DNA from: Paractinoplanes maris | Lineage (GTDB): Bacteria; Actinomycetota; Actinomycetes; Mycobacteriales; Micromonosporaceae | Length of the DNA: 64,000 nt | Reading direction: 5' to 3' | NCBI RefSeq assembly: GCF_023544465.1 | Contig: NZ_JALPVL010000017.1 | Span: forward strand, 124,001-188,000 | Shown: piece by piece, positions 16,644 through 24,989 of the stretch | Layout of the letters: each line of letters opens with the position of its first letter | Position numbering within the stretch: position 1 is the first letter of the stretch | Program-made: the position numbers and the translations under genes | Notes under the pieces: model-generated | Seen by the model: only the letters and a program-made list of their open reading frames with translations | The model's database searches: none | Told to the model about the DNA's origin: nothing

Positions 16644-17894
16644 CTACAGGCTGTTCACCAGCGCCACCGCGGCCTCACGGTGATCGATCGACAACAGCCC
16701 GGCGGCGGCCAGCACGTACTGCTCGTCCACGACGGTGCGGGCCGCGGACGGCGCGGCCCAGCCACCTGACTGGTCAGACAGCACCGCGTGCAGCACAAAG
16801 TCTCCGCCGCCGTGCCTCAGCACGCCCCCGGATCCGACCACCAGCCGGACGTCGCGCAGATCGCGGCCGCCCGTGCGGGGCTGACCAGGACCGGACGAGT
16901 GGCCCCGCGCGTGCCGCCGCAACGCGACCGTGGCGGCGGCCGCGGCTAACGCAAAGTCACCCGATCGATGCCCGGATTCCGGTAGTGCCAATTTCTCGGC
17001 GATCGCGGCCGCGCGCGTGCCGTCGGCACCCACCGCGACGCCGAGATCACCCTCCACGGTCCGGGACCGCCAGAGCGTCCCGGCCACGTCACGCCGCGGC
17101 CCGGTCTCGGCCTCCGCGTCGGGCACCAGAGCCGAATAGACGTCCGTGGTCGCCCCACCCACGTCCACCACCAGGACCCCCGATCCGGTGCTGTCAGCGA
17201 GCAGCTCAACCCCCGCCAGCACCGCGTCCGGGGTGGCCGCCCGGACCAGCGAGGCGAACCGGGGACCCGCCGACAGCCGCTTGCCGCCGATCACGTGCCG
17301 CAGGAACACCTCGCGGATCGCCGCCCGCGCCGGCCCCGGGTCGAGCACGCCGATGCGGGGCAGCACGTTGCCCGTGACGGTCACCGGCACCCGGCGCTCG
17401 GTCAGCCGGCCGGCGGCCTCGTCCCGGACGTCGGCGTTGCCGGCCACCACGACCGGGACCCGCAGCCGCGAGGTGGCCAGCCGGTGCGCGTTGTGCAGCA
17501 GCACCTCGCCGTCACCCCCGTCGGTGCCACCGACGAGCAGGATCACATCGGGACGCGACGCGCGCAGGGCACTAACCCCCCGGCCGTCCAGCGGGCCGGC
17601 CGCCACATGCACGACCCGCGCGCCCGCCGACAACCCGACCCGGTGCCCGGCCTCGGCGGTCACCAGTGACTCGTAACCCACCACGGCCAGGCGCAGCCCA
17701 CCGCCGGCCGACGAGCACACGTACGTCTCACCACCCCCGCCGACGGCCGCCACCGCCTGATCAAGACCGGTCAGCACATCGGTGCCCGAGGTGGTCGGCA
17801 CCTCGGCCCGGCGCACCAGGCGACCGCTCGCCAGATCGACCAGGGCGGCCTTTGTGTAGGTGGATCCGACGTCCACGCAGACCGCGGTGGTCAC
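16644..17894 (-). CDS. MutL/GlmL-like ASKHA ATPase (aminomutase reactivase candidate)
   Basis: A 416-aa protein of the glutamate mutase L family. Actin-like ATPase motifs are visible: phosphate-1 VCVDVGSTYTKAALVDL at the start and phosphate-2 LVVDVGGATTDVYS near residue 230, with VTGNVLPRIGVLDP and VVGSGGVLRH typical of GlmL/MutL. GlmL-type proteins sit beside B12-dependent glutamate and ornithine mutases and are thought to act as reactivating chaperones that exchange damaged cobalamin. Its place as last gene of the kamDE operon, overlapping kal by 4 nt, points to reactivation of lysine 5,6-aminomutase. That function is inference. The usual length for the family is about 450 aa. Confidence 0.82.
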   Translation of the reverse strand: MTTAVCVDVGSTYTKAALVDLASGRLVRRAEVPTTSGTDVLTGLDQAVAAVGGGGETYVCSSAGGGLRLAVVGYESLVTAEAGHRVGLSAGARVVHVAAGPLDGRGVSALRASRPDVILLVGGTDGGDGEVLLHNAHRLATSRLRVPVVVAGNADVRDEAAGRLTERRVPVTVTGNVLPRIGVLDPGPARAAIREVFLRHVIGGKRLSAGPRFASLVRAATPDAVLAGVELLADSTGSGVLVVDVGGATTDVYSALVPDAEAETGPRRDVAGTLWRSRTVEGDLGVAVGADGTRAAAIAEKLALPESGHRSGDFALAAAAATVALRRHARGHSSGPGQPRTGGRDLRDVRLVVGSGGVLRHGGGDFVLHAVLSDQSGGWAAPSAARTVVDEQYVLAAAGLLSIDHREAAVALVNSL

Positions 17895-18256
17895 GCTTTG
17901 GGCGGGACGACGACCGTGCCCGTGGCGGTCACCGCGACGATCGGCTCGTCCAGAACGGAAGCGGCCGACCCGCCCGCGCCCCGGGCCACGACCCGCGATT
18001 CGAACGCGATCGTGCGTGACCGGGTGCCCATCCGGGTCACCGTGGCCACGATCTCGAGGATGTCGCCGGCCTGGATCGGCGCCGTGAACTGCACGTCGTC
18101 GTAGGACGCGAACAGCCCCTCGTCGCCGTCGAGCCGGATGCAGACCTCGGTCGCGACGTCGCCGAACAGGCCGAGCGAATAAGCCCCGTCGACCAGGTTG
18201 CCCGCGTAGTGGGCGTGCGAATACGGGACATAGCGGCGGTGGGTGACCGTGATCAA
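17891..18256 (-). CDS. kal: 3-aminobutyryl-CoA ammonia-lyase
   Basis: A 121-aa hot-dog-fold protein. The stretches SHAHYAGNLVDGAYSLGLFG, DVATEVCIRLDGDEGLFASY and DDVQFTAPIQAGDILEIVAT follow the Kal pattern of lysine fermenters (AHYAGNLV, LFGDVATE, DGDEGLF). Kal removes ammonia from L-3-aminobutyryl-CoA to give crotonyl-CoA. It overlaps kamE by 4 nt upstream and the MutL-like gene by 4 nt downstream, so the operon is translationally coupled. Its presence argues that the pathway runs to the CoA level, although the Kce gene that makes its substrate is not in this window. Confidence 0.88.
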   Translation of the reverse strand: MITVTHRRYVPYSHAHYAGNLVDGAYSLGLFGDVATEVCIRLDGDEGLFASYDDVQFTAPIQAGDILEIVATVTRMGTRSRTIAFESRVVARGAGGSAASVLDEPIVAVTATGTVVVPPKA

Positions 18257-18987
18257 GAGGTGCTCCCGGTGATGGCGTGGACGAGGTAGGAGGCGACTTC
18301 GCGCGGCGTCGTGCCGCGGGTGAAGATGCGGTCGACGCCGAGCTCCGCGGCCATCAGCTCGTCGAAGCGCGGCCCGCCGACGATCAGAAGCGGACGCTTG
18401 CCGGCCGGCAGGGCCTCCCGGAACGCGGCCGACATCGCCCGTGTGTTCTGCAGGTGCGCGTCGCGCTGGGTGACCACCTGCGAGACCAGCACCGCGTCGG
18501 CCTTGCGCTCGCGGGCCGTCTCGACCAGATCCGGTACGGAGACCTGGGCCCCCATGTTGGTCACCGACAGCTCGCTGTAGTACTCCAGGCCCTTCTCCCC
18601 CGCGATCCCCTTGAGGTTGAGGATCGCGTCGATGCCGACCGTGTGCGCGTCGGTGCCGATGCAGGCGCCGACCACGCTGAGCCGCCGCCGCAGCCGCCGC
18701 TTGATGGTCGCGTTGACCTCCTTGGCGCTCAGCAGCGGGAAGTCACGCTCCACGACCTGCACCTGCTCGGTGTCGACGAGGTGGTTGACCCGCCCGTAGA
18801 CGACGAAGAACGTGAACTCGTCGCCCATCGGCTTGGCGTGCACCAGCAGCGCCGGATCCATCCCCATCTTGTTGGCCAGCTGCACCGCGGCGCCCTCGGC
18901 CCGCTTGTCGTGCGGGATCGGCAGCGTGAACGACAACTGCACCATCCCGTCCCCGGTGGTGTCCCCATAGGGCCGGACGATCGTCAT
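18253..18987 (-). CDS. kamE: Lysine 5,6-aminomutase beta subunit
   Basis: A 244-aa subunit carrying the base-off cobalamin-binding domain. The motif GTDAHTVGIDAILNLKG contains DxHxxG (the His replaces dimethylbenzimidazole as cobalt ligand), followed by YYSELSVTNMGAQVS and the Rossmann end LLIVGGPRFDELMAAELGVD. The N-terminal part (MTIVRPYGDTTGDGMVQLSF) matches KamE dimerisation sequence. With KamD it moves the epsilon-amino group of D-lysine or beta-lysine using adenosylcobalamin and PLP; on beta-lysine it gives 3,5-diaminohexanoate. Start: ATG at 18987, overlapping the kamD stop (ATGA). Confidence 0.95.
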   Translation of the reverse strand: MTIVRPYGDTTGDGMVQLSFTLPIPHDKRAEGAAVQLANKMGMDPALLVHAKPMGDEFTFFVVYGRVNHLVDTEQVQVVERDFPLLSAKEVNATIKRRLRRRLSVVGACIGTDAHTVGIDAILNLKGIAGEKGLEYYSELSVTNMGAQVSVPDLVETARERKADAVLVSQVVTQRDAHLQNTRAMSAAFREALPAGKRPLLIVGGPRFDELMAAELGVDRIFTRGTTPREVASYLVHAITGSTS

Positions 18988-20546
18988 GGTGCCTCCTCCA
19001 GCGCGACAGTCACCGGGTTGTAGTAGTCGTCGTCGTGGCGGGCGACACCGTCGAGGCCTTTGCCCCGGTCGGCCGGGCGTTTCATGATGCCGAAGGTGCC
19101 CTCGGCGATCGCGGTCAGCAGCGAGTCGTCGACGATCTTCTCGAGCAGCTCGACCGCCTCCCCCAGCACGGCGTGGGCCCGCTGCTGGATGAAACCGCCG
19201 GGGGCGGGGACGAAGTCCTCGTGCAGGTTGCCGGCGCCGGTCAGCACGTAGCGGACGTTCTGCAGGGCGATGTCGCGGTCGGACAGCCACGGCGTGACGA
19301 CCGCCTCGGTCATCATGCCGACCAGCAGGATGCCCTGGCCGGTCAGCGCGCCGACCAGGTTGAAGAACCCGTCGAGCAGATTGCCGCGGAACACGTCACC
19401 GGTCATGTGCTTGGTCGGCGGCATCCACTTGAGCGGCGCGTCCGGGAACAGCTCGCGGGCCAGCAGCGCGTGCGCCAGCTCCAGACGGAACGACTCGGGC
19501 ACCTCGGGGTTGATCTCGAACGCGTGCCCCAGGCCGAGCTGCCAGTCGGCCAGGCCGGCCTCGTGCGCGAAGAACTCGTTGAGCAGCTGCGACACCGTCA
19601 CCGTGTGAGCCGCCTCGACGGCGTCGGCGGTCGTGAGGTAGTTGTCCTCACCGGTGTTGATGATGATGCCGGCGCGGGCGTGGACCTGCCGCGAGAAGCG
19701 CTGGTCGACGAAGGTGCGGATCGGGTTGATGTCGCGGAACAGGATCCCGTACATCGAGTCGTTGAGCATCATGTCGAGCCGTTCCATCCCGGCCAGCGCG
19801 GCAATCTCGGGCATGCACAGCCCGGACGCGTAGTTGGTCAGCCGCACATACCGGCCCAGCTCCTTGGACGTCTCGTCCAGCGCCGCGCGCATCAGCCGGA
19901 AGTTCTCCTGCGTCGCATACGTGCCGGCGAAACCCTCCCGGGTGGCGCCCTCGGGCACGTAGTCGAGCAGCGACTGCCCGGTCGAGCGGATCACCGCGAT
20001 CACGTCGGCCCCGGCCCGCGCGGCCGCCTGGGCCTGCGGGATGTCCTCGTAGATGTCGCCGGTGGCCACGATCAGATAGATCCACGGCCGCTGCCGCGGA
20101 TCCCCGAGCCGCTTGATCAGCCGGTCCCGCTCGGCCCGCCGCCGATCGACGATCTTGAGGCCGCGGCCGGTCGCCCTGGCCGCGGCCCGCCGGGCCGTCG
20201 CGGCGTCCGCTTTCTTCCCCGGTACGTCGAACCGGACCGCCCCCGCCGCGGCCTTCTGAGCCAGCACGGTGACGTCGTCGACCCCGGTGCTCCGCATGGC
20301 GTGGAACACCGGGACGGCGACCCCGTGACCCAGCCCGACATCGGCCCGCACCGCGTCGACCAGCCGGTTCACCCAGGGGATGCCGTCCTGGTCGGCGCCG
20401 TGCACCCCGGCCAGCCGCAGCACCGCCCGCTCCACCGACACGGTGGTGTGCGAGCGGGCCAGATCGACCACCGGTTGCCCGGCCCGTGCGGCGAGCCGGC
20501 GCGCCGCGCGCACCACCCGCGGGTCCAGATCAAGCTTGGACGCCAC
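18984..20546 (-). CDS. kamD: Lysine 5,6-aminomutase alpha subunit
   Basis: A 520-aa catalytic TIM-barrel subunit, full length for KamD. Typical segments include GDIYEDIPQAQAAARAGAD, AVIRSTGQSLLDYVPEG, EGFAGTYATQENFRLMR, MNDSMYGILFRDIN-type sequence (here MLNDSMYGILFRDINPIRT) and LKWMPPTKHMTGDVF. It binds substrate and PLP with KamE and uses adenosylcobalamin radicals. It is preceded by the amidohydrolase gene (15 nt gap) and coupled to kamE. The enzyme is oxygen-sensitive in clostridia; its presence in an actinomycete suggests use at low oxygen or a more robust variant. Confidence 0.95.
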   Translation of the reverse strand: MASKLDLDPRVVRAARRLAARAGQPVVDLARSHTTVSVERAVLRLAGVHGADQDGIPWVNRLVDAVRADVGLGHGVAVPVFHAMRSTGVDDVTVLAQKAAAGAVRFDVPGKKADAATARRAAARATGRGLKIVDRRRAERDRLIKRLGDPRQRPWIYLIVATGDIYEDIPQAQAAARAGADVIAVIRSTGQSLLDYVPEGATREGFAGTYATQENFRLMRAALDETSKELGRYVRLTNYASGLCMPEIAALAGMERLDMMLNDSMYGILFRDINPIRTFVDQRFSRQVHARAGIIINTGEDNYLTTADAVEAAHTVTVSQLLNEFFAHEAGLADWQLGLGHAFEINPEVPESFRLELAHALLARELFPDAPLKWMPPTKHMTGDVFRGNLLDGFFNLVGALTGQGILLVGMMTEAVVTPWLSDRDIALQNVRYVLTGAGNLHEDFVPAPGGFIQQRAHAVLGEAVELLEKIVDDSLLTAIAEGTFGIMKRPADRGKGLDGVARHDDDYYNPVTVALEEAP

Positions 20547-20561
20547 CCGTACTCCCGTTCA

Positions 20562-22121
20562 TCAGACTTCGTGGATCGTTTCGCCGTGCAAGGTCGTGCG
20601 GCGGCACACCGGCCGCTGCGGTTGCGCCCCGTCGAGCTCCGGCAACAGCAGGGGCAGACCCTCCCGTACGCCGGACGGGGTCTCCCAGACGGCGAAGGTC
20701 GCCGACTGGCCGGGCGCGAGCACCCCCGCGTCACCGACCCCGGCCGCCCGCCACCCGCCCCGGGTCGACGCCGCGAAGGCCGCCCGCACACTCATCCGGT
20801 AGACCGGGTTGCGCGGGGCCGCCGCCGCGACCACCACCGCCCACGGGTCGAGCGCGGTCACCGGCGAGTCGGAACCGAAAGCCAGCTGCACCCCGGTCGC
20901 GTGCATCGCACCGATCGGGTTCGACGCCATCGCCCGCTCGACCCCGAGACGCTGCGCATACATGCGGTCGGGGCCACCCCACAGCGCGTCGAAGACCGGC
21001 TGCACCGAGGCGATCACCCCGAACTCGACCATCCGCGCGATCATCGGCTTGTCGATCAGCTCGACGTGCTCGATGCGGTGGCGACCCTCGCGGACCGCGT
21101 CGACCCCGACCGACTTGGCGGCCAGCGCGAAGCCCTCCAGGACCGTCGCGATCGCGGCGTCGCCGATCGCGTGGAAACCGCCCTGCACGCCGACCGTGAT
21201 GCAGTCGAGCAGATGATCGGCCGCCTGCTCGGCGGTCAGGAAGGCCTCACCGCAGCCGCCGTGCCCGTCGAGGAACGGATCGCGGACGCTGGCTGTGCGC
21301 GAACCGAGCGCCCCGTCGGCGTACAGGTCGCCGGCCGCGCCGACCGCGCCCAGCTCCTTGGCCTTGAGGGCACCGCCGAGCTCACCCCAGTAACCGAAGA
21401 CGTGCGGCAGGCCCGGACCGTTGAGCGCCAGGACCGAGGTGAAGTCGGCCTCGCTGGACGTGCCCGGGCCGGCGCACTCGTGCACGGCGGCGATGCCCAG
21501 GGAGGCGGCCCTGGTCAGCGCGGCCCGCTGCGCGGTCGTGCGCTGCGACGGGGTCAGGGCGTTCAGCGCGATGGCTCGTACCCGATGGTGCTGATCCTCC
21601 TTGACCCAGCCGTCGCCGACCGGCAGCTCGGCCGCGGCCAGCAGCGCGGTCGAGGCCAGCGCGGAGTGCACGGACGCCTGGGACAGATAGACGCGGCGGC
21701 CCGCGGCGGCGCGGTCGAGCTCGGCGGCGGACGGCAGCGTCTGGTCGGGCCAGGTCGACTCGTCCCAGCCGTGGCCGTGCACGATGCCGTCGGCCGGGCG
21801 GGTCGCGGCGAACCGGGTCACCGCGTCGAGCAGCGCGGACGCCGAGCGGACCTCGCTCAGGTCGAGGCCGTCGATGGCCAGGCCGGTGTCGGTGGCATGC
21901 AGGTGGGCGTCGACGAAGGCCGGGGTGACCAGGCCGTTCTCCAGGTCGACGGTGCGGTCGGCGGCCGGCGCGTCCGCCGTGTCACCGAGCCAGGCGATCC
22001 TGCCGTCGCGGACCAGCATGGCGGTGGCCCGCGGGTCGGCGGCCGAGTAGAAGCGTCCGTTGTTGTAGAGGACTTCTCCACGGTTCGGCATCGGTTTTCC
22101 GCCGCGGTCGAGTTCAGTCAT
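20562..22121 (-). CDS. YtcJ-like metal-dependent amidohydrolase
   Basis: A 519-aa member of the amidohydrolase superfamily, YtcJ/exoenzyme-regulatory AepA subgroup. Metal ligands are visible in FVDAHLHATD (HxH), later GFHAIGDAA, HRIEHVELI, and the final Asp in LAFGSDSPVTALDPW. The subgroup hydrolyses N-acyl or cyclic amides; substrates are mostly unknown. It is embedded in the lysine operon, 5 nt after kdd and 15 nt before kamD, so a role on an acylated or lactam form of lysine, beta-lysine or diaminohexanoate is plausible but inferred. Not a member of the Kce family. Confidence 0.85.
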   Translation of the reverse strand: MTELDRGGKPMPNRGEVLYNNGRFYSAADPRATAMLVRDGRIAWLGDTADAPAADRTVDLENGLVTPAFVDAHLHATDTGLAIDGLDLSEVRSASALLDAVTRFAATRPADGIVHGHGWDESTWPDQTLPSAAELDRAAAGRRVYLSQASVHSALASTALLAAAELPVGDGWVKEDQHHRVRAIALNALTPSQRTTAQRAALTRAASLGIAAVHECAGPGTSSEADFTSVLALNGPGLPHVFGYWGELGGALKAKELGAVGAAGDLYADGALGSRTASVRDPFLDGHGGCGEAFLTAEQAADHLLDCITVGVQGGFHAIGDAAIATVLEGFALAAKSVGVDAVREGRHRIEHVELIDKPMIARMVEFGVIASVQPVFDALWGGPDRMYAQRLGVERAMASNPIGAMHATGVQLAFGSDSPVTALDPWAVVVAAAAPRNPVYRMSVRAAFAASTRGGWRAAGVGDAGVLAPGQSATFAVWETPSGVREGLPLLLPELDGAQPQRPVCRRTTLHGETIHEV

Positions 22122-22126
22122 GGGCG

Positions 22127-23143
22127 TCAGTCTCTCGCGAGACGCGCTTCGAAGAGCGACCGGATCGCGGGTACGCGGCGCAGCAGGTCGACGGCGAACG
22201 CGGCGTGACCGGGGACGAAGCCGTTGCCGATGAGCATCGTCACGTCGGCCGCCAGACCCTCGGCGCCCAGCGCGGCCGCCGGGAAACTGGTGGCCATCGA
22301 GAAGAAGATCACCGTGCCACCGGCCGCGGTGGCCAGGATCGCGCCGTGCTCGCAGCCGGGCACGTCGACGCAGACCACCGTGATCGTGGCCGGCTCGCCG
22401 ACCGCGGCCGCCACCTCGACCGGGTTGCGGGCGTCGGCGACGGCCACCTCGTCGGCCACCCCCGCGCCGCGCAGACTCGCCGCCTCCCGCTCGTCCCGGA
22501 CGATGCCGACCGTGCGCGCGCCGGCCATCCGGGCGGCGGCCAGAGCGAGCGACCCGCTCTTGCCGGCGCCCCCGAGGACGGCGACCCGCGGGTTCGCGTA
22601 CTGCCGGACGACGCGATCGGTGAGAGCCGGTGCGCCGCAGACGTCGTAGACGGCGAGCGCCAGCTCCGGCGCGAGATCCTCGGGCAGCACGCCGACGATC
22701 GAGCGGCCGAACAGGATCGCGGTCCCCTCGGCCGGGACCTGCTCACCGCGGCCGTCCCAGCCTCGCAGGGCATCGGTGATCCGCAGCGGGGTCAGGGTCA
22801 GCGAGACCAGCGTGGCGACCCGCTGACCGGGCTTGACACCGAGCGGCGACAGCGGACCGACCTCGTCGACCACGCCAATCAGCATGCCGCCCGAGCCGGT
22901 GACCGGGTTGTGCATCTTGCCGCGGGTCCCGATGATCTCGAGGACCTCGGCCCGGATCGCGTCGCCGTCGCCCCCGTGCTTCTCGGCGAGCTGGCGATAG
23001 CTCGCGGCGTCGAGGTTGAGGCGCTCCACCCGTACGCGAACTTCGTCCTGCTTGATCTCGGGGCTCGCATCGAGGCGCCAAGCCGCCTGCGGGAGCACGC
23101 CGACCGGCTCCAGAACCCGTTCAAGACCGACAGAAGACGTCAT
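22127..23143 (-). CDS. kdd: L-erythro-3,5-diaminohexanoate dehydrogenase
   Basis: A 338-aa NAD(P)-dependent dehydrogenase with an N-terminal region PEIKQDEVRVRVERLNLDA, SFRQ-type helix SYRQLAEKHGGDGDAI, IIGTRGKMHNPVTGSGGML, and a Rossmann domain RVAVLGGAGKSGSLALAAAR. These match Kdd of lysine fermenters, which oxidises 3,5-diaminohexanoate to 5-amino-3-oxohexanoate with release of ammonia. It is the first gene of the minus-strand operon, transcribed away from kamA. I start at the ATG at 23143 with AAGGTGG upstream. In other bacteria kdd is usually paired with kce; here it is not. Confidence 0.92.
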   Translation of the reverse strand: MTSSVGLERVLEPVGVLPQAAWRLDASPEIKQDEVRVRVERLNLDAASYRQLAEKHGGDGDAIRAEVLEIIGTRGKMHNPVTGSGGMLIGVVDEVGPLSPLGVKPGQRVATLVSLTLTPLRITDALRGWDGRGEQVPAEGTAILFGRSIVGVLPEDLAPELALAVYDVCGAPALTDRVVRQYANPRVAVLGGAGKSGSLALAAARMAGARTVGIVRDEREAASLRGAGVADEVAVADARNPVEVAAAVGEPATITVVCVDVPGCEHGAILATAAGGTVIFFSMATSFPAAALGAEGLAADVTMLIGNGFVPGHAAFAVDLLRRVPAIRSLFEARLARD

Positions 23144-23185
23144 TCGCCCCACCTTCAACAAGAAATCAGAGATCCGAGTACGCGG

Positions 23186-23222
23186 GTCTACCGTAAATCC
23201 TACGGGCAGATGGTTTCTAGAC
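23186..23222. promoter_or_regulatory. Divergent kdd/kamA control region with nested inverted repeats
   Basis: Within the 133-bp gap between kdd and kamA, a locally AT-richer block holds CCGTA, AATCC, TACGG (perfect 5-bp dyad at 23191-23205) inside a wider pair, GTCTA at 23186-23190 and TAGAC at 23218-23222. Such nested dyads suit an Lrp/AsnC or other multimeric regulator; an Lrp gene lies 2.6 kb away. Regulator identity is inference. Confidence 0.5.
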
Positions 23223-23276
23223 CGGAAATCCTCCAGTAGCGTGATGCTGTCCGAACGATCGATCAGGGAGGCACCG

Positions 23277-24632
23277 TTGACCCAGCCCGCGGGACAGCCG
23301 TACGAATATCACCGCCGCACCCTGGTCGAGCCCGACTGGACCCGGTTCCCCGGATGGCGCGACGTGACCGAGGCGCAGTGGCAGTCCGCCCAATGGCAGC
23401 GGGTCAACTGCGTCAAGAACGTGAAGCAGCTGCGCGCGGTCATGGGCGACCTGCTCGACGAGAGCTTCTACACCGACCTCGAGACCGACCAGCAACGCCT
23501 GGCCACCATGTCGATGCTGCTCCCGCCCCAGATGGTCAACACCATGGTCCCCGACCGGGTGCCGACCACGGAGGCGTTCTACGCGGATCCCATCCGCCGC
23601 TACATGCTGCCGGTGGCCACCGACCGTCACCTCGACTGGCCGTCCCACCCGCACGCCACCCGCGACTCCCTGCACGAGCACGACATGTGGGTGGCCGAGG
23701 GCCTCACCCACCGCTACCCGACCAAGGTGCTGGCCGAGCTGCTGTCGACCTGCCCGCAATACTGCGGTCACTGCACCCGGATGGACCTGGTCGGCAACAG
23801 CACCCCCACGGTCGACAAGCTGAAGCTGTCGCTCAAGCCGGTCGACCGCTACGACGCCCACCTCGCCTATCTGAAAGCCCACCCCGGCGTACGGGATGTG
23901 GTGGTCAGCGGCGGTGACGTGGCGAACGTGCCGTGGAAGCAGCTCGAGGCCTACCTGATGGGGCTGCTCTCGGTGCCCACGGTGCGCGACATCCGGCTGG
24001 CCACGAAGGCGCTGATGGGTCTCCCCCAGCACTGGCTGCAGCCCGACGTCGTCGAGGGCCTGCACCGGGTGGCCATCACCGCCCAGCGGCGCGGCGTCAA
24101 CCTGGCCGTGCACACCCACGTCAACCACGTGAACTCACTGACGCCGCTGGTCGCCAAGGCGGCCCAGACACTGCTCGAGGTCGGGGTGCGCGACGTGCGC
24201 AACCAGGGCGTGCTGATGCGCGGGGTCAACGCGACGACGGCCGACCTGCTCGACCTGTGCTTCGGGCTGCAGGGCGAGGCCGGCATCCTGCCGTACTACT
24301 TCTACATGTGCGACATGATCCCCAACGCCGAGCACTGGCGGGTGCCGGTGTGGCACGCCCAGCAGCTGCAGCACGACATGATGGGCTACCTGCCCGGCTA
24401 CGCGACCCCGCGGATCGTCTGCGACGTGCCGTTCGTGGGCAAACGCTGGGTGCACATGGTGTCCGAGTACGACCGTGAGCACGGCATCTCGTACTGGACC
24501 AAGAACTACCGCACCTCGATCGAGCAGAACGACGACGAGGCACTGTCCAAGCTGTACGCCTACTACGACCCGATCGACACGCTGCCCGAGTCGGGCCAGG
24601 ACTGGTGGCGCAAGCAGGAAGCCGCGGCATAG
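23277..24632 (+). CDS. kamA: Lysine 2,3-aminomutase (radical SAM, PLP)
   Basis: A 451-aa enzyme converting L-lysine to L-beta-lysine, first step of the pathway. The [4Fe-4S] cluster motif CPQYCGHC gives Cys159, Cys163 and Cys166 (CX3CX2C). The likely PLP lysine is Lys389 in DVPFVGKRW, and YTFFYM-type sequence (PYYFYMCDM) precedes it. DVVVSGGDVANVPWKQLEAY is the SAM-binding glycine region. Start chosen: TTG at 23277, 6 nt after AGGGAGG; an ATG at 23244 is the alternative. It diverges from kdd and ends in a strong terminator. The tail contains WTKNYRTSIEQND instead of the usual clostridial C-terminus. Confidence 0.93.
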   Translation: MTQPAGQPYEYHRRTLVEPDWTRFPGWRDVTEAQWQSAQWQRVNCVKNVKQLRAVMGDLLDESFYTDLETDQQRLATMSMLLPPQMVNTMVPDRVPTTEAFYADPIRRYMLPVATDRHLDWPSHPHATRDSLHEHDMWVAEGLTHRYPTKVLAELLSTCPQYCGHCTRMDLVGNSTPTVDKLKLSLKPVDRYDAHLAYLKAHPGVRDVVVSGGDVANVPWKQLEAYLMGLLSVPTVRDIRLATKALMGLPQHWLQPDVVEGLHRVAITAQRRGVNLAVHTHVNHVNSLTPLVAKAAQTLLEVGVRDVRNQGVLMRGVNATTADLLDLCFGLQGEAGILPYYFYMCDMIPNAEHWRVPVWHAQQLQHDMMGYLPGYATPRIVCDVPFVGKRWVHMVSEYDREHGISYWTKNYRTSIEQNDDEALSKLYAYYDPIDTLPESGQDWWRKQEAAA

Positions 24633-24663
24633 AAAAAGGCCCCCGGAGACGGGGGCCTTTTTT
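24633..24663. terminator. Bidirectional terminator (kamA / csbD)
   Basis: AAAAAGGCCCCCG, loop GAGA, then CGGGGGCCTTTTT with further T residues: a near-perfect GC stem with an A-run on one side and a T-run on the other. It lies directly after the kamA stop and 9 bp past the csbD stop on the other strand, so it serves both convergent genes. Confidence 0.95.
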
Positions 24664-24672
24664 CGTGGTCGA

Positions 24673-24864
24673 TCAGCTGAAGGCGTCGCGGACGTCCTTG
24701 CCGGCGTCCTTGACGTGCTCGCCGGCCTTTTTGGCGTGAGCGGCCGTCTCCTGCGCCTGACCCTCGGCGACCAGCCGCTCGTTGTCGGTGGCGCGTCCCA
24801 CGGCCTGCTTGGCCTTGCCGGCCAGCTCGTCGGTCTCGTTCTTGACCTTGTCCGTGAAGCTCAT
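24673..24864 (-). CDS. CsbD family stress protein
   Basis: A 63-aa hydrophilic helical protein: MSFTDKVKNETDELAGKAKQ, AVGRATDNERLVAEGQAQ, KKAGEHVKDAGKDVRDAFS. This is the CsbD-like pattern (KxKExxGKxxGxxTxNxxLxAEGxxQ). In Bacillus, csbD is induced by sigma-B stress; the molecular role is unknown. I start at the ATG at 24864, 10 nt after GGAGG; a longer frame to 24924 is not needed. A CATCCTAGGA motif lies about 80 bp upstream, possibly part of its promoter. Confidence 0.9.
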   Translation of the reverse strand: MSFTDKVKNETDELAGKAKQAVGRATDNERLVAEGQAQETAAHAKKAGEHVKDAGKDVRDAFS

Positions 24865-24989
24865 GGCGCTCAAACCTCCGTGGTGTTGGCTTGCCGCTGA
24901 TGTGCCCGTTGCCCGCGAGCGCAAAACACCACGCGTAAGGCATCCTAGGAGGCTAGTCTGAATGCTGGGCGGAAGGGAAAGATAAGATC

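Noticed and set aside
14633..17377. A 914-aa open frame on the plus strand across lnt and the MutL-like gene
   Set aside because: It is antisense to two well-supported genes and has the Arg/Gly/Pro-rich composition of GC-frame shadows.
17891..18256. Generic MaoC/thioesterase hot-dog protein
   Set aside because: The AHYAGNLV, LFGDVATE and DGDEGLF segments and the operon position point to Kal specifically.
19035..22208. A 1057-aa plus-strand frame opposite kamD and the amidohydrolase
   Set aside because: Its translation is low-complexity and has no motif; the minus-strand genes have full family signatures.
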